51,256 nt of DNA. Source: Chitinophagales bacterium. Lineage in GTDB: Bacteria; Bacteroidota; Bacteroidia; Chitinophagales; JADJOU01. The stretch covers positions 1 to 51,256 of the forward strand of contig JAURJQ010000031.1 in assembly GCA_030832185.1 (NCBI GenBank), read 5' to 3'. Numbering within the stretch: the first letter of the stretch is position 1; every line of letters starts with the position of its first letter. The notes below the pieces were generated by a model. That model had not been told where the DNA came from and did no database searches. It worked only from the letters and a program-made list of their open reading frames with translations. Positions 1-8,084 of the stretch are shown here, one piece after another. A program made the position numbers and the translations under genes.

Positions 1-115
1 GCGAGTTTCTTTTCAGAAAATATGCTATTGTGTCGCACTAAACATGGGGAATTTGCCCTATATTAAAAAACTGTCCAGCGTTTTGCGGGATACTAACTAT
101 TAAATCCATGCTCTC

Positions 116-1063
116 ATGACCAATACAATCTCCGCGGAACTATATAGGCTTTCTGAAAAATTATATCAATATTTTCTCTCCAAAACATCTAGAGAACGAA
201 GTGAGCGTGCGATATTATGGATAGCTTTAGTCAGTTTTATTATTCACCTAGTATTGATAGGGTTGGTGAATTTTAATTTTATAACCCTCAGTGAGCCAAA
301 TAATTTATTAAAAAATCCGATAGCGGCTATTTATACGCCCTTTTCTTTCATTCTTGTGTATGAGGTTTATCTCTTGGTTTACTATCTGCCTAAGTCTACG
401 TCTATCTATATCTCCAAGCAATATGAAATTATCACCCTCATCATCATTCGGCGCTTGTTTAAGGACCTCTCGGTTTTGTCCCTTTCGACGGATTGGTTCA
501 AAATAAAAAACGATTTACAATTTACCTATGACCTCGTGACATCCATTCTTCTATTCTGTCTCATCTACCTTTTTCATATTCAGCGAACCAAAATCTATAG
601 GGCTGTTGAATCAGAAGCAAATCCTTCTGCTAGTATATCTAAATTTATTAACGCTAAAAAATGGATAGCGACCGCCTTGGTGCCTATTTTATTTATCTGT
701 GCAGTCTATGCATTTCTGCACTGGAGTATCGGCATCTTTCAGCCCATTGATGTACAGCCGCTTTCTTTTAAGAATATTAATAATATTTTCTTTGAGCAGT
801 TTTTTAATATTTTGATCATTGCGGATGTTATCTTGCTCCTAGTGTCTTTTTTTCATACAGACGAGTTTCATAAAGTCATCCGCAATTCAGGATTTATTAT
901 TTCTACCATCTTACTAAGAATTTCCTTTTCCGTAGAGGGCATAATTAATAATTTATTGATTGTTACGGCTATTGTATTTGGCCTCTTGGTTCTCATGATT
1001 TATAATAAATTTGAAAAGCACCTGGCTGCGCAGGAAAGTAAGGAGGGCCACCTATCTGAATGA
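116..1063 (+). CDS. Polytopic membrane protein of unknown function
   Basis: A 315-residue protein that I do not recognise. About six or seven hydrophobic segments are visible, near residues 31-52, 68-90, 138-155, 184-208, 228-247 and 257-295, so it should sit in the inner membrane. A charged N-terminal stretch (about 1-30) precedes the first segment and a hydrophilic tail (RNKFEKHLAAQESKEGHLSE-like, last 18 residues) follows the last. No catalytic motif stands out. The ATG at 116 was chosen because the nearby ATG at 108 hits a stop after three codons. It is convergent with the SET-domain gene, with about 190 bp between them. The function cannot be inferred from context. Confidence 0.7.
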   Translation: MTNTISAELYRLSEKLYQYFLSKTSRERSERAILWIALVSFIIHLVLIGLVNFNFITLSEPNNLLKNPIAAIYTPFSFILVYEVYLLVYYLPKSTSIYISKQYEIITLIIIRRLFKDLSVLSLSTDWFKIKNDLQFTYDLVTSILLFCLIYLFHIQRTKIYRAVESEANPSASISKFINAKKWIATALVPILFICAVYAFLHWSIGIFQPIDVQPLSFKNINNIFFEQFFNILIIADVILLLVSFFHTDEFHKVIRNSGFIISTILLRISFSVEGIINNLLIVTAIVFGLLVLMIYNKFEKHLAAQESKEGHLSE

Positions 1064-1255
1064 TAGATCTATTTGTCTGAAATGACGAGTACTAAATGAC
1101 GGATATATAAATCTTAGGGTTAAATCTAATGATTAAGCCTAAGTAGATTCCTGTATATTACAATGAATTTTACTATGAATTTATTGAGAGCTCATAAGCC
1201 ACATGAGCTAACCGGCTCGCTCAGAAAAATCGGCACTTTCAAACCAGCTTTAGGC

Positions 1256-1681
1256 TTATTTTTGATTATTTACTATGCTTTGGGCGAGCCAATAAGCCTT
1301 TCCGTAACTTGTTAATATTTCTGTGTATTGAGCGATGTTTTTAGTAGCGATTAGACAGACTTGGTTCTTATCGTTCAATGCTATTTTCGCATTGTTTTTA
1401 AATAAAGAGAGGTGGGCGTCATTGGCATATTTAGCAAACCCCGGCGTATACTTAGAGTCTAATGTTTTCCCGCTTAATAAAGTAATAAAGTATTGATTTT
1501 CATATCTTTCTGCTCTTTTTATGGATTCTTTGTTGCTTAATAATTCTCCTGTATAGACCGATATAATTTCATCTTTGTATATTTTTATAGCAGTAAATAA
1601 TCCCTGGCCGGCATCATTAATACTAGATAGTGCCGTATAGAGATAATCTATTTCGGGAGCAAGAATGGTGTTTGGGGGCAT
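1256..1681 (-). CDS. Small SET-domain protein (putative lysine methyltransferase)
   Basis: A 141-residue stand-alone SET-like domain. The N-terminal SET signature GQGLFTAIKIYKDEIISVYTGE matches the usual G-x-G-L-F/A ... I-x-x-Y-x-G-E pattern. FAKYANDAH followed by NAKIAL occupies the place of the R-F-I-N-H-x-x-x-P-N-A motif, and TEILTSYGKAYW matches the C-terminal G-E-E-L-x-x-D-Y-G-x-x-Y-W motif. Known SET enzymes transfer methyl groups from S-adenosylmethionine to protein lysines. There is no Cys-rich post-SET region, as in other short bacterial versions. The Asp of the last motif is Ser here, so activity is uncertain. It lies 88 bp downstream of mnmG on the same strand. The substrate is unknown. 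Confidence 0.65.
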   Translation of the reverse strand: MPPNTILAPEIDYLYTALSSINDAGQGLFTAIKIYKDEIISVYTGELLSNKESIKRAERYENQYFITLLSGKTLDSKYTPGFAKYANDAHLSLFKNNAKIALNDKNQVCLIATKNIAQYTEILTSYGKAYWLAQSIVNNQK

Positions 1682-1769
1682 TTCTTCTATTCGTATTGAG
1701 CTTTTTCCTTACCTATGCTTCGATAGACCGTGACAGTAGATAGGTTTTTTTCACCTATAAAGCTTACCA

Positions 1770-3629
1770 CTATCTCCCTATGTGCACCATTAAAATAGCA
1801 ATATCGCTTGGATTTATACCGCTGATTCTCTTGGCGGCGCCAAGCGTCTTAGGTCTTATTTTGGTAAATTTCTGTCGAGATTCTGTAGACAAGGAATTCA
1901 CTTTTTCATAATTGAATGTCTCGGGAATAATGAGTTCTTCTAGGCTGAGGGATTTATTGACCACATCTTGTTCCTTCTCGATATAGCCTTGATATTTGTG
2001 TTCTATCTCTGCGGAAGATAAAGCAGAAAATGAAAAGGTGTCAAAGTTAGATCTAACTTTTTCTATACGCATAAGATGTTCTAGACTTACTTGTGGTCTC
2101 GTCAGAATATTAGCCATAGGCATTTGCTGCTTCAAATCTGCCGTACCCAGCTCAGCAAATAAGCCGTTAACTTCTTCGGGGGTTATCTTAACTTCTTGAA
2201 ATAAACTTAATATCTTCGCTATCTCCGTTTTGCGTTCTTGATATTTAGATACTCGCTCTTCGTTGGCGAGGCCTATTTCCTTCCCTATAGGGGTTAATCT
2301 CTGATCCGCATTATCTCCTCGCAATAAAATTCTATACTCTGCCCTACTGGTAAACATACGATAGGGTTCATCGGTACCTTTATGCACAAGGTCATCTATT
2401 AAAACACCGATATAGCTTTCGTGTCTTCCTAATACCAGTGGTGGTAAATCATCTATGCTTCTTGTAGCATTAATGCCAGCTAAGAGGCCTTGCCCTCCTG
2501 CTTCTTCATATCCTGTGGTGCCATTTATCTGTCCTGCGAAATAAAGTCCTTTGATCAGCTTGGTCTGCAAGGAGTGGTCCAACTGCATAGGTGGAAAATA
2601 ATCATATTCAATGGCATAACCTGGGCGATACATTTTAGCATTTTCAAAACCGGGGATCAACTGTAATGCTTTGTATTGCACATCAAATGGAAGCGAGGTG
2701 GAAAATCCGTTGACATAGATCTCATTCGTATTCCATCCTTCTGGTTCTACAAAAATTTGGTGTCTTTCTTTATCTGCAAATCGATTTATTTTATCTTCAA
2801 TACTGGGACAGTATCTTGGACCTACGCCTTCTATACTTCCGTTAAACATAGGGCTGCGATCAAATCCTTCTTTGAGCGCTTCATGAACATTTTCGTTCGT
2901 ATATGTAATCCAGCAACATCGCTGTTCTTTTGGTTTTTCTGTATCCATGAAAGAAAATCCTTCTATAATTTCATCTCCAGGTTGTTCTTCCATTTTAGAA
3001 TAATCCAAGCTTCGTCCATCAATTCTTGGGGGCGTACCTGTTTTCATTCTACCCGACTCAAAACCTAAAGAAAGCAACTGTTCAGTAATACCTGTTGCTC
3101 TGCTCTCTGCTGCTCTTCCCCCTCCAAAGTTTTTATCGCCTATATGAATTAAACCATTGAGAAAAGTTCCGTTGGTTAGTACCACTGCCTTCGATTGGAT
3201 TTCTATTCCCAGCTGAGTTTTTACTCCTACCACTTTATCACCTTTTATTAAAAGACCTGATACCATTTCTTGATAAATATCAAGGTTAGATACATTCTCT
3301 AGGGTATGTCTCCAAATAGAAGAAAAAAGGTTTCGGTCATTTTGGCTTCTTGGACTCCACATAGCGGGTCCCTTACTCCTATTCAGCATACGAAACTGTA
3401 TCATAGATCTATCAGAAATAATGCCAGACATTCCGCCCAATGCGTCTATTTCTCTTATAATTTGTCCTTTAGCCACACCACCCATAGCTGGATTACAAGA
3501 CATCTGTCCCATCACCTGCATATTCATGGTTATAAGGAGTGTTTTCTTTCCTATACTAGCTGCTGCATAGGCCGCTTCACAACCAGCGTGACCAGCACCG
3601 ACTACAATAATATCATATGGATCGAACAT
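1770..3629 (-). CDS. mnmG: tRNA uridine-5-carboxymethylaminomethyl modification enzyme MnmG (GidA)
   Basis: MnmG works with MnmE to install the cmnm5 group on wobble U34 of several tRNAs, using FAD and a folate cofactor. The 619 residues are close to the usual 620-630. The FAD-binding loop VVGAGHAGCEAA is at residues 9-20, the GidA signature GPRYCPSIEDK lies near residue 270, and the second signature (AGQINGTTGYEEAGGQG, near 365-381) is intact. A helical C-terminal region for MnmE contact ends the protein. The ATG at 3629 is followed directly by the FAD-binding strand, so the start is secure. A parS-like palindrome lies 37 bp upstream. mnmG next to segregation or origin elements is an old bacterial arrangement. 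Confidence 0.97.
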   Translation of the reverse strand: MFDPYDIIVVGAGHAGCEAAYAAASIGKKTLLITMNMQVMGQMSCNPAMGGVAKGQIIREIDALGGMSGIISDRSMIQFRMLNRSKGPAMWSPRSQNDRNLFSSIWRHTLENVSNLDIYQEMVSGLLIKGDKVVGVKTQLGIEIQSKAVVLTNGTFLNGLIHIGDKNFGGGRAAESRATGITEQLLSLGFESGRMKTGTPPRIDGRSLDYSKMEEQPGDEIIEGFSFMDTEKPKEQRCCWITYTNENVHEALKEGFDRSPMFNGSIEGVGPRYCPSIEDKINRFADKERHQIFVEPEGWNTNEIYVNGFSTSLPFDVQYKALQLIPGFENAKMYRPGYAIEYDYFPPMQLDHSLQTKLIKGLYFAGQINGTTGYEEAGGQGLLAGINATRSIDDLPPLVLGRHESYIGVLIDDLVHKGTDEPYRMFTSRAEYRILLRGDNADQRLTPIGKEIGLANEERVSKYQERKTEIAKILSLFQEVKITPEEVNGLFAELGTADLKQQMPMANILTRPQVSLEHLMRIEKVRSNFDTFSFSALSSAEIEHKYQGYIEKEQDVVNKSLSLEELIIPETFNYEKVNSLSTESRQKFTKIRPKTLGAAKRISGINPSDIAILMVHIGR

Positions 3630-3665
3630 AGATGACGTTAGGTTATATTATATTTTTTTCTTTTT

Positions 3666-3681
3666 TGTTCCACGTGGAACG
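3666..3681. other. parS: parS-like ParB-binding palindrome, copy 1
   Basis: TGTTCCACGTGGAACG lies in the short gap between ybeY and mnmG. It matches the widespread chromosomal parS consensus (TGTTNCACGTGAAACA and its symmetric forms) and differs from the second copy only at the last base. ParB binds such sites to start chromosome segregation. The central CACGTG with GTTC/GAAC arms is a perfect 14-bp palindrome. Confidence 0.75.
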
Positions 3682-3683
3682 TT

Positions 3684-4163
3684 CTAATAATGATAAACAC
3701 TCTTGTTCCACGTGGAACAATTCTTCTGTATAAATTTAATATATTTATTTTCCTCTTTTCTCATAATTTTTTTCTCACTATTTGTTTCATCGTTATAGCC
3801 AATAATATGAAGAAAACCATGAATCAACACTCTGTTAATTTCTTCACTTATCTCTACATTATATATTCTCGCATTTTTTTTTACCTCTCCTAGTGAAATA
3901 TAAACATCTCCTGTTAATTCACATTCTGTATTAACTAAACCAAATGTCAATATATCTGTATTATAATTGTGGTCTTTAAACGTAGTATTCATCTTTATTT
4001 GTTCTTGAGAACAGATGAAATTATAACTCATATATACTCTTTTTTTTCCACACAACTTTTTTATATATCTTAATAAACACTCTTTATTAATAGTGGTTTT
4101 TATTAGATTCTTAAATTTAGGTTTTGAGTAATTAAATTCAATAAAAACTTGCTTCTTTACCAT
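3684..4163 (-). CDS. ybeY: Endoribonuclease YbeY (rRNA maturation factor)
   Basis: YbeY is a zinc-dependent RNase needed for 16S rRNA 3'-end maturation and ribosome quality control. The metal site reads HGFLHIIGYND: two His of the HxxxH motif are present and the usual third His is replaced by Asp. The substitution resembles HxxxHxxGxxD metal sites, and I recall it as common in Bacteroidota. The long open frame begins at 4193, but that start would overlap the upstream gene by 29 bp. The internal ATG at 4163 gives a 159-residue protein one base after the upstream stop (TAATATG), so I prefer it. The gene is markedly richer in A+T than mnmG. Its 3' end carries a parS site. Confidence 0.9.
   Translation of the reverse strand: MVKKQVFIEFNYSKPKFKNLIKTTINKECLLRYIKKLCGKKRVYMSYNFICSQEQIKMNTTFKDHNYNTDILTFGLVNTECELTGDVYISLGEVKKNARIYNVEISEEINRVLIHGFLHIIGYNDETNSEKKIMRKEENKYIKFIQKNCSTWNKSVYHY
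3704..3719. other. parS: parS-like ParB-binding palindrome, copy 2
   Basis: TGTTCCACGTGGAACA is a perfect 16-bp palindrome whose centre lies 38 bp from that of copy 1. It is inside the last codons of ybeY, where it encodes the residues CSTWN on the minus strand, so the coding sequence has accommodated the site. Two sites in tandem at such short distance make chance unlikely. I found no further CACGTG core with matching arms in the window. Confidence 0.8.
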
Positions 4164-4164
4164 A

Positions 4165-4917
4165 TTAAAAGAATTTATACTTTCCACTTTCATCCACAGT
4201 TATAGATGGTAATAATCTTTTCTTATCAAAATATTCATATCCTTCTTTAAGATTAGTCCAAAAATCTAATATCTCTTGTTTTCCACTAAAATAATCCTTC
4301 TTCATTTTATTAAAATTGTTTAGCGTTAACTTTGTAGGATATATATGAATAGGTATTTGTTCTTGACCTACCGCTTTAGCGTATATATTAATTAAATATA
4401 TTGTTTCCATCACTGAATCAGTCATAGGCAGACAACCTATAGTTTCACAGCCTCCATGAATATATATATCCCCACCCAATTTTTCTTTATTTCCTAGTAT
4501 TCTATCACTTTCATTAGGATAGGATATTTTCAAAGATAAGTGATACTTACTACATGGATTAAAATTTTCTATATAATAAAAACCCTCTGGTATCTGGAAA
4601 TCTCCTTCCTGTCGTTTAGGTCCTAAATCACCTATAGTTTCACAGATAGAAAACGACTTTATTAAAACATATTTAGAACTATCATCTGAAAAAGCCCATA
4701 ACTCCAGTACTTTATTCCATTTCATAGCCCGCCAAAAGATTCTATTCGAAGGAAATTTTATGCTCTTAGTATTAAATAGAGACACTACATTATTATACCT
4801 TGATAAATTAGCTACTGAAACACGAGGCTGCTGTAATTGATTCGCTAGCCAATCTTGAGAGAATGAAGAAGTATTCATTATTAAAAGAAAACAAAAAGAA
4901 AATAAAAATTTATTCAT
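4165..4917 (-). CDS. Secreted L,D-transpeptidase (YkuD/YafK type)
   Basis: A 250-residue exported protein. Residues 1-20 (MNKFLFSFCFLLIMNTSSFS) form a signal peptide ending near the SFSQ site. The catalytic YkuD motif is IYIHGGCETIGCLPMTD, near residues 151-167, with the nucleophilic Cys in TIGC and the paired His in IHGG. This spacing is that of the YafK/ErfK subgroup, which act on peptidoglycan stem peptides in the periplasm as cross-linkers or hydrolases. It is the first gene of a pair with ybeY, which starts one base after its stop. Upstream lies a 371-bp gap with no gene. The strong AT bias matches ybeY and the gap. Confidence 0.85.
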   Translation of the reverse strand: MNKFLFSFCFLLIMNTSSFSQDWLANQLQQPRVSVANLSRYNNVVSLFNTKSIKFPSNRIFWRAMKWNKVLELWAFSDDSSKYVLIKSFSICETIGDLGPKRQEGDFQIPEGFYYIENFNPCSKYHLSLKISYPNESDRILGNKEKLGGDIYIHGGCETIGCLPMTDSVMETIYLINIYAKAVGQEQIPIHIYPTKLTLNNFNKMKKDYFSGKQEILDFWTNLKEGYEYFDKKRLLPSITVDESGKYKFF

Positions 4918-5288
4918 AAAACGAAATTAACAACAGTAATAATATTATATAAATCTTTTTTTAAATAGAGAAATTTAAGCCCTATTATTAGTTGTGTGAA
5001 TTGGGTGATAAATATTGGTTATAAGTATTGACAATGATAAATTAAACAATTTAAGGGAGGTAACGAACAAAATTAATATTTTTAAAAACTTTATAATTAG
5101 TAATTTACATATTATTATATACATGTGTGGATTAAATGAAAAGGAAAAGTTTTTTTATGTGAGTTGTGAATAGAATATGAGAATAATAACAAATAGATCA
5201 AGGAAAATGAGGATAAATGGCTAAATAAAAATATGGGAATAGAGTCTTGTGTATAAAAAGGGATTTATCATTTATTTTCTAACAGTTT
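4918..5288. other. oriC: Candidate replication origin: AT-rich gap with DnaA-box-like row
   Basis: No open frame worth calling lies here. Against the DnaA-box consensus TGTGNATAA (complement TTATNCACA), four sites share one orientation: TGTGGATTA at 5126-5134 (one mismatch), TGTGAATAG at 5165-5173 (one mismatch), TGAGGATAA at 5208-5216 (one mismatch) and TGTGTATAA at 5248-5256 (full match). They start 39, 43 and 40 bp apart. An inverted one-mismatch site, TTATCCAAA, is at 5289-5297 and overlaps the ybaB stop. A weaker site is at 4995-5003. Just before the row, 5069-5124 is almost pure A/T and could be an unwinding element. The paired parS sites are 1.2-1.6 kb away. Against this, genes on both flanks run on the minus strand, with no divergence here. 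Confidence 0.45.
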
Positions 5289-5591
5289 TTATCCAAATAT
5301 GTTCATACCAGGAATATTCGGGACGAGAGATTTTAATTCACTCATTATATATCCTTCAGATTCATTCAATGCTCTTTTTATAGTATCTTGTAAAAGAACT
5401 TCCTGCTCGATAAGACTTAATGTAGAGAAACCTTCACTAAATTTAATAGAAGTAATATCTTTTTTCCCGTTGGTAGTAATGGTAATTATATTCTGAGGAT
5501 CAGAAGTTGTAAAATAAGTAGACTCAACCTTTGTTTTAAGGTGATTGGCTTTTTCTTTTATCTCACCAAGTTTGGATAAAATGTCGAACAT
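5289..5591 (-). CDS. YbaB/EbfC-family nucleoid-associated protein
   Basis: A 100-residue protein with the YbaB layout. A helical N-terminus (FDILSKLGEIKEKANHLKTK) is followed by a central beta region containing DPQNIITITTNGKKDITSIKF, and a C-terminal helix with LLQDTIKRALNESEGYI. Family members form dimers that bind DNA without strong sequence preference. In many bacteria the gene follows dnaX, but here it stands alone beside a candidate origin. It appears to have its own promoter (5616-5623), 25 bp upstream of the ATG. The stop codon overlaps a DnaA-box-like site. The length is typical for the family. Confidence 0.88.
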   Translation of the reverse strand: MFDILSKLGEIKEKANHLKTKVESTYFTTSDPQNIITITTNGKKDITSIKFSEGFSTLSLIEQEVLLQDTIKRALNESEGYIMSELKSLVPNIPGMNIFG

Positions 5592-5615
5592 AAGATGTAA
5601 TTATCGTTTAAAAGG

Positions 5616-5623
5616 CAAAACTA
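5616..5623 (-). promoter_or_regulatory. Putative Bacteroidota -7 element for the YbaB-family gene
   Basis: On the minus strand the bases read TAGTTTTG, matching TAnnTTTG, about 25 bp before the ATG at 5591. A TTG that could serve as the -33 element lies 22 bp further upstream, inside the 3' end of anmK. Confidence 0.45.
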
Positions 5624-5634
5624 AAGAAGAAAAT

Positions 5635-6699
5635 CTATATAGATTCAATAGGTTTATATAAATCCCCGCAAATAGTATTAAACTGGGCACCAGTGACGGA
5701 AGCTAGGACATTAAATTTATTTTCTAAAAACCGCACTCCCAGTAAGGACATAATTAACGATTCTTTATTGTCTATTAGAACTGTATCCGCAGGAGAAAAG
5801 TTTAAATTCTTAGCTTTTATTAAATCCATTAAAAATACATTGTGCGCTCCACCACCTGTAATTAAAAGCGTTTTATTATCAAAAATATGGTTAGAAATTT
5901 GAAACACGATATGCTCATAAAATGTTCGCAATTTATCTTCAATACTCAAATTGGTATTATCAAGAATATTGATGAGCTCTCGAGAAAAACCATTATCCAG
6001 ACTTTTAGGAGATGGAAGACTGAAAAAAGGTAGAGCATTTAGTCGTTTGAAACTAGCTAAATCTAATTTTCCTCTCCTAGCTAGTTCACCATCTTTATCA
6101 TATGCCAATCCTTTTATCTGTGCATAATGATTAATAACTTGATTACAAACACCGAGATCAAAAGAAACAATATTGTCTTTTTCTTTAATAGAAATATTCA
6201 TAATACCGCCTAGATTTAAGCAGTATTTGACATCTGGAAAAAAAAGCAAATCGCCAATTGGAACAATAGGGGCGCCTTGGCCACCAGCAATCATATCTTT
6301 TTCTCTTAAATTGTTGATTACAGGAATCCCTGTCAAATCAGAGATAGTCTGTCCGCAGCCAATCTGTAAGGTCTGTTTTTTCTCTGGGTAATGATATACC
6401 GTGTGACCGTGCGAAGCGATAAAATCAAGAGAATAAATTTTTTGTTGCTGCAAGTAAGTTCTACAAGATGTACCCACCCATTGACTGAAATCAAAATTCA
6501 ATTGTTTCAATTCTTCGGAAGAAAAAGATCTACAATTCATTAGAGAGTCTAGAATGCTTTCTGGAAAAGCGATTGTCTCGCTAGAAAGAATTTTATAGGA
6601 ATAAACATCTTTGTCTACAGTGATACAAGAATAACAAACATCTAATCCATCTAGGGAAGACCCAGACATAAGACCTAAAGAATAGTAATTGTGTAGCAT
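5635..6699 (-). CDS. anmK: Anhydro-N-acetylmuramic acid kinase
   Basis: AnmK phosphorylates and opens 1,6-anhydro-MurNAc to MurNAc-6-phosphate during recycling of cell-wall fragments in the cytoplasm. The N-terminal nucleotide loop GLMSGSSLDGLDV (residues 9-21) is diagnostic. HGHTVYHYPEKKQTLQIG, GGQGAPIVPIGD and LNLGGIMNIS follow in family order, and LLITGGGAHN lies in the C-terminal half. At 354 residues it is slightly shorter than the E. coli enzyme (about 369), as is common for Bacteroidota. The start lies 2 bp after the aldehyde dehydrogenase stop, so it is the last gene of the PhoX-alkB-ald-anmK operon. A functional link to that operon is not obvious. Confidence 0.95.
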   Translation of the reverse strand: MLHNYYSLGLMSGSSLDGLDVCYSCITVDKDVYSYKILSSETIAFPESILDSLMNCRSFSSEELKQLNFDFSQWVGTSCRTYLQQQKIYSLDFIASHGHTVYHYPEKKQTLQIGCGQTISDLTGIPVINNLREKDMIAGGQGAPIVPIGDLLFFPDVKYCLNLGGIMNISIKEKDNIVSFDLGVCNQVINHYAQIKGLAYDKDGELARRGKLDLASFKRLNALPFFSLPSPKSLDNGFSRELINILDNTNLSIEDKLRTFYEHIVFQISNHIFDNKTLLITGGGAHNVFLMDLIKAKNLNFSPADTVLIDNKESLIMSLLGVRFLENKFNVLASVTGAQFNTICGDLYKPIESI

Positions 6700-6701
6700 T
6701 T

Positions 6702-8069
6702 CTACAATCTAAGCAAATGTTTTATAAGACCAAAATGACGAAAAGGAGGATAGCGAAAAAACAAATCAATCCATGTGAAAGAGCGCATAATACTGCGCTG
6801 ATGGCTAAAGCAAAGAAAGCTATTGAAACCATGATAATGTCCGAGTCCACTAGCGCCCACACCGCCGAAAGGCATCTTACTATTGGAGAAATGAATCATA
6901 GTGTCATTAATGCAGGCTCCGCCGGATGGAAATCGAGCAAGAATAGCCTGTGCCCAAGAATTTGAACCAAAAACATACAATGCTAAGGGTTTTTCTTTCG
7001 AGAGAAAAGCAGGCAAATCCTCTACTTGTTCAAAGGTCATTACTGGTAAAATAGGACCAAATATTTCTTCCTGCATACACTTATCTGTGATATCTACATT
7101 GTCAAGAATTGTAGGGGAAATAAATAAACTAGATTTATCGTATTTCCCCCCAAACGTTAATTTTCTTTGATCTATTAAATTAACCAATCGCTCCCAAGCA
7201 TTTGCATGAATAATCCTACCATAATGAGCAGAATGAGAAGATTCAGCTCCATAAAGGTTTTCTATTTCTATGACCATAGCCTCTACCAATTCTTTATGCA
7301 CCGATTTGTGCACGAGCACAAAATCAGGAGCTATACAAGTCTGACCGGCATTCATAAATTTACCCCAGACAATGCGTAAAGCAGTCAGTTTGATATCGGC
7401 AGATTTATCAACTATGCAAGGACTTTTCCCGCCGAGCTCTAGGACCACAGGAGTTAGGTTCTCAGCAGCAGCAGCTAAAACTTTTTTTCCTACAGAGGTA
7501 CTACCAGTAAAAAATATTTTATCAAAAGGCAACTTAACCAATTCTTGACTTTGTTTTGCATCGCCAGAAATGAAAGAAATAAAGTCGGTATCAAAAGAGG
7601 CAAAAATTTTCTGCAAAATTTCATTTGTATTTAAGGTATGCTCAGAGCCTTTAACTATGGCGCAGTTGCCGCCTGCAATAGCACCAATCAATGGAAGAAG
7701 AGCTAACTGAAATGGATAATTGAAAGGCGCAATAATTAAACATAATCCCAGAGGGTCATATTGAATATAGCTTTGCGATGGCAATAAATAAAAAGGCGAA
7801 GAGACGCGTTTAGGTTTAGACCAAGAATCTAATTTAGAAATAAATAGGTCAATCTCGTTTAACACAATGCCCATTTCAGAGAAAAAACTTTCCTCTTTTG
7901 ATTTTTTCAAATCAGCAAAAAGAGCAGCGTATACCTCATCTTCTAATTTTAAAATTGATTTCTTAAGAAGCCGCAGTTGTTTAATCCGAAAATCAACAGG
8001 CTTGGTTTTTTGACTCGAAAAAAAGGTTTTTTGATTTGAAAAGAGTAAATTTATGTTGACTTCCTTCAT
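6702..8069 (-). CDS. Aldehyde dehydrogenase, class 3 (fatty-aldehyde type)
   Basis: This NAD(P)-dependent dehydrogenase should oxidise aldehydes to carboxylic acids. The general base Glu211 is in LELGGKSPCIV and the nucleophile Cys245 is in NAGQTCIAPD. The cofactor loop FTGSTSVGKKV precedes them. The 455-residue length and the C-terminal basic/aromatic tail (RYPPFRHFGLIKHLLRL) resemble membrane-associated fatty-aldehyde dehydrogenases. It starts 15 bp after the stop of alkB. Alkanols from AlkB are oxidised to aldehydes and then to fatty acids, so this gene supplies the last step. No alkanol dehydrogenase or rubredoxin gene is in the cluster. Confidence 0.93.
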   Translation of the reverse strand: MKEVNINLLFSNQKTFFSSQKTKPVDFRIKQLRLLKKSILKLEDEVYAALFADLKKSKEESFFSEMGIVLNEIDLFISKLDSWSKPKRVSSPFYLLPSQSYIQYDPLGLCLIIAPFNYPFQLALLPLIGAIAGGNCAIVKGSEHTLNTNEILQKIFASFDTDFISFISGDAKQSQELVKLPFDKIFFTGSTSVGKKVLAAAAENLTPVVLELGGKSPCIVDKSADIKLTALRIVWGKFMNAGQTCIAPDFVLVHKSVHKELVEAMVIEIENLYGAESSHSAHYGRIIHANAWERLVNLIDQRKLTFGGKYDKSSLFISPTILDNVDITDKCMQEEIFGPILPVMTFEQVEDLPAFLSKEKPLALYVFGSNSWAQAILARFPSGGACINDTMIHFSNSKMPFGGVGASGLGHYHGFNSFLCFSHQRSIMRSFTWIDLFFRYPPFRHFGLIKHLLRL

Positions 8070-8084
8070 AGCTGTAAAATAGAA

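Noticed and set aside
1-115. Possible 3' end of an upstream gene
   Set aside because: Two frames are open from the edge to stops near 66 and 102, but the short peptides show no recognisable family feature.
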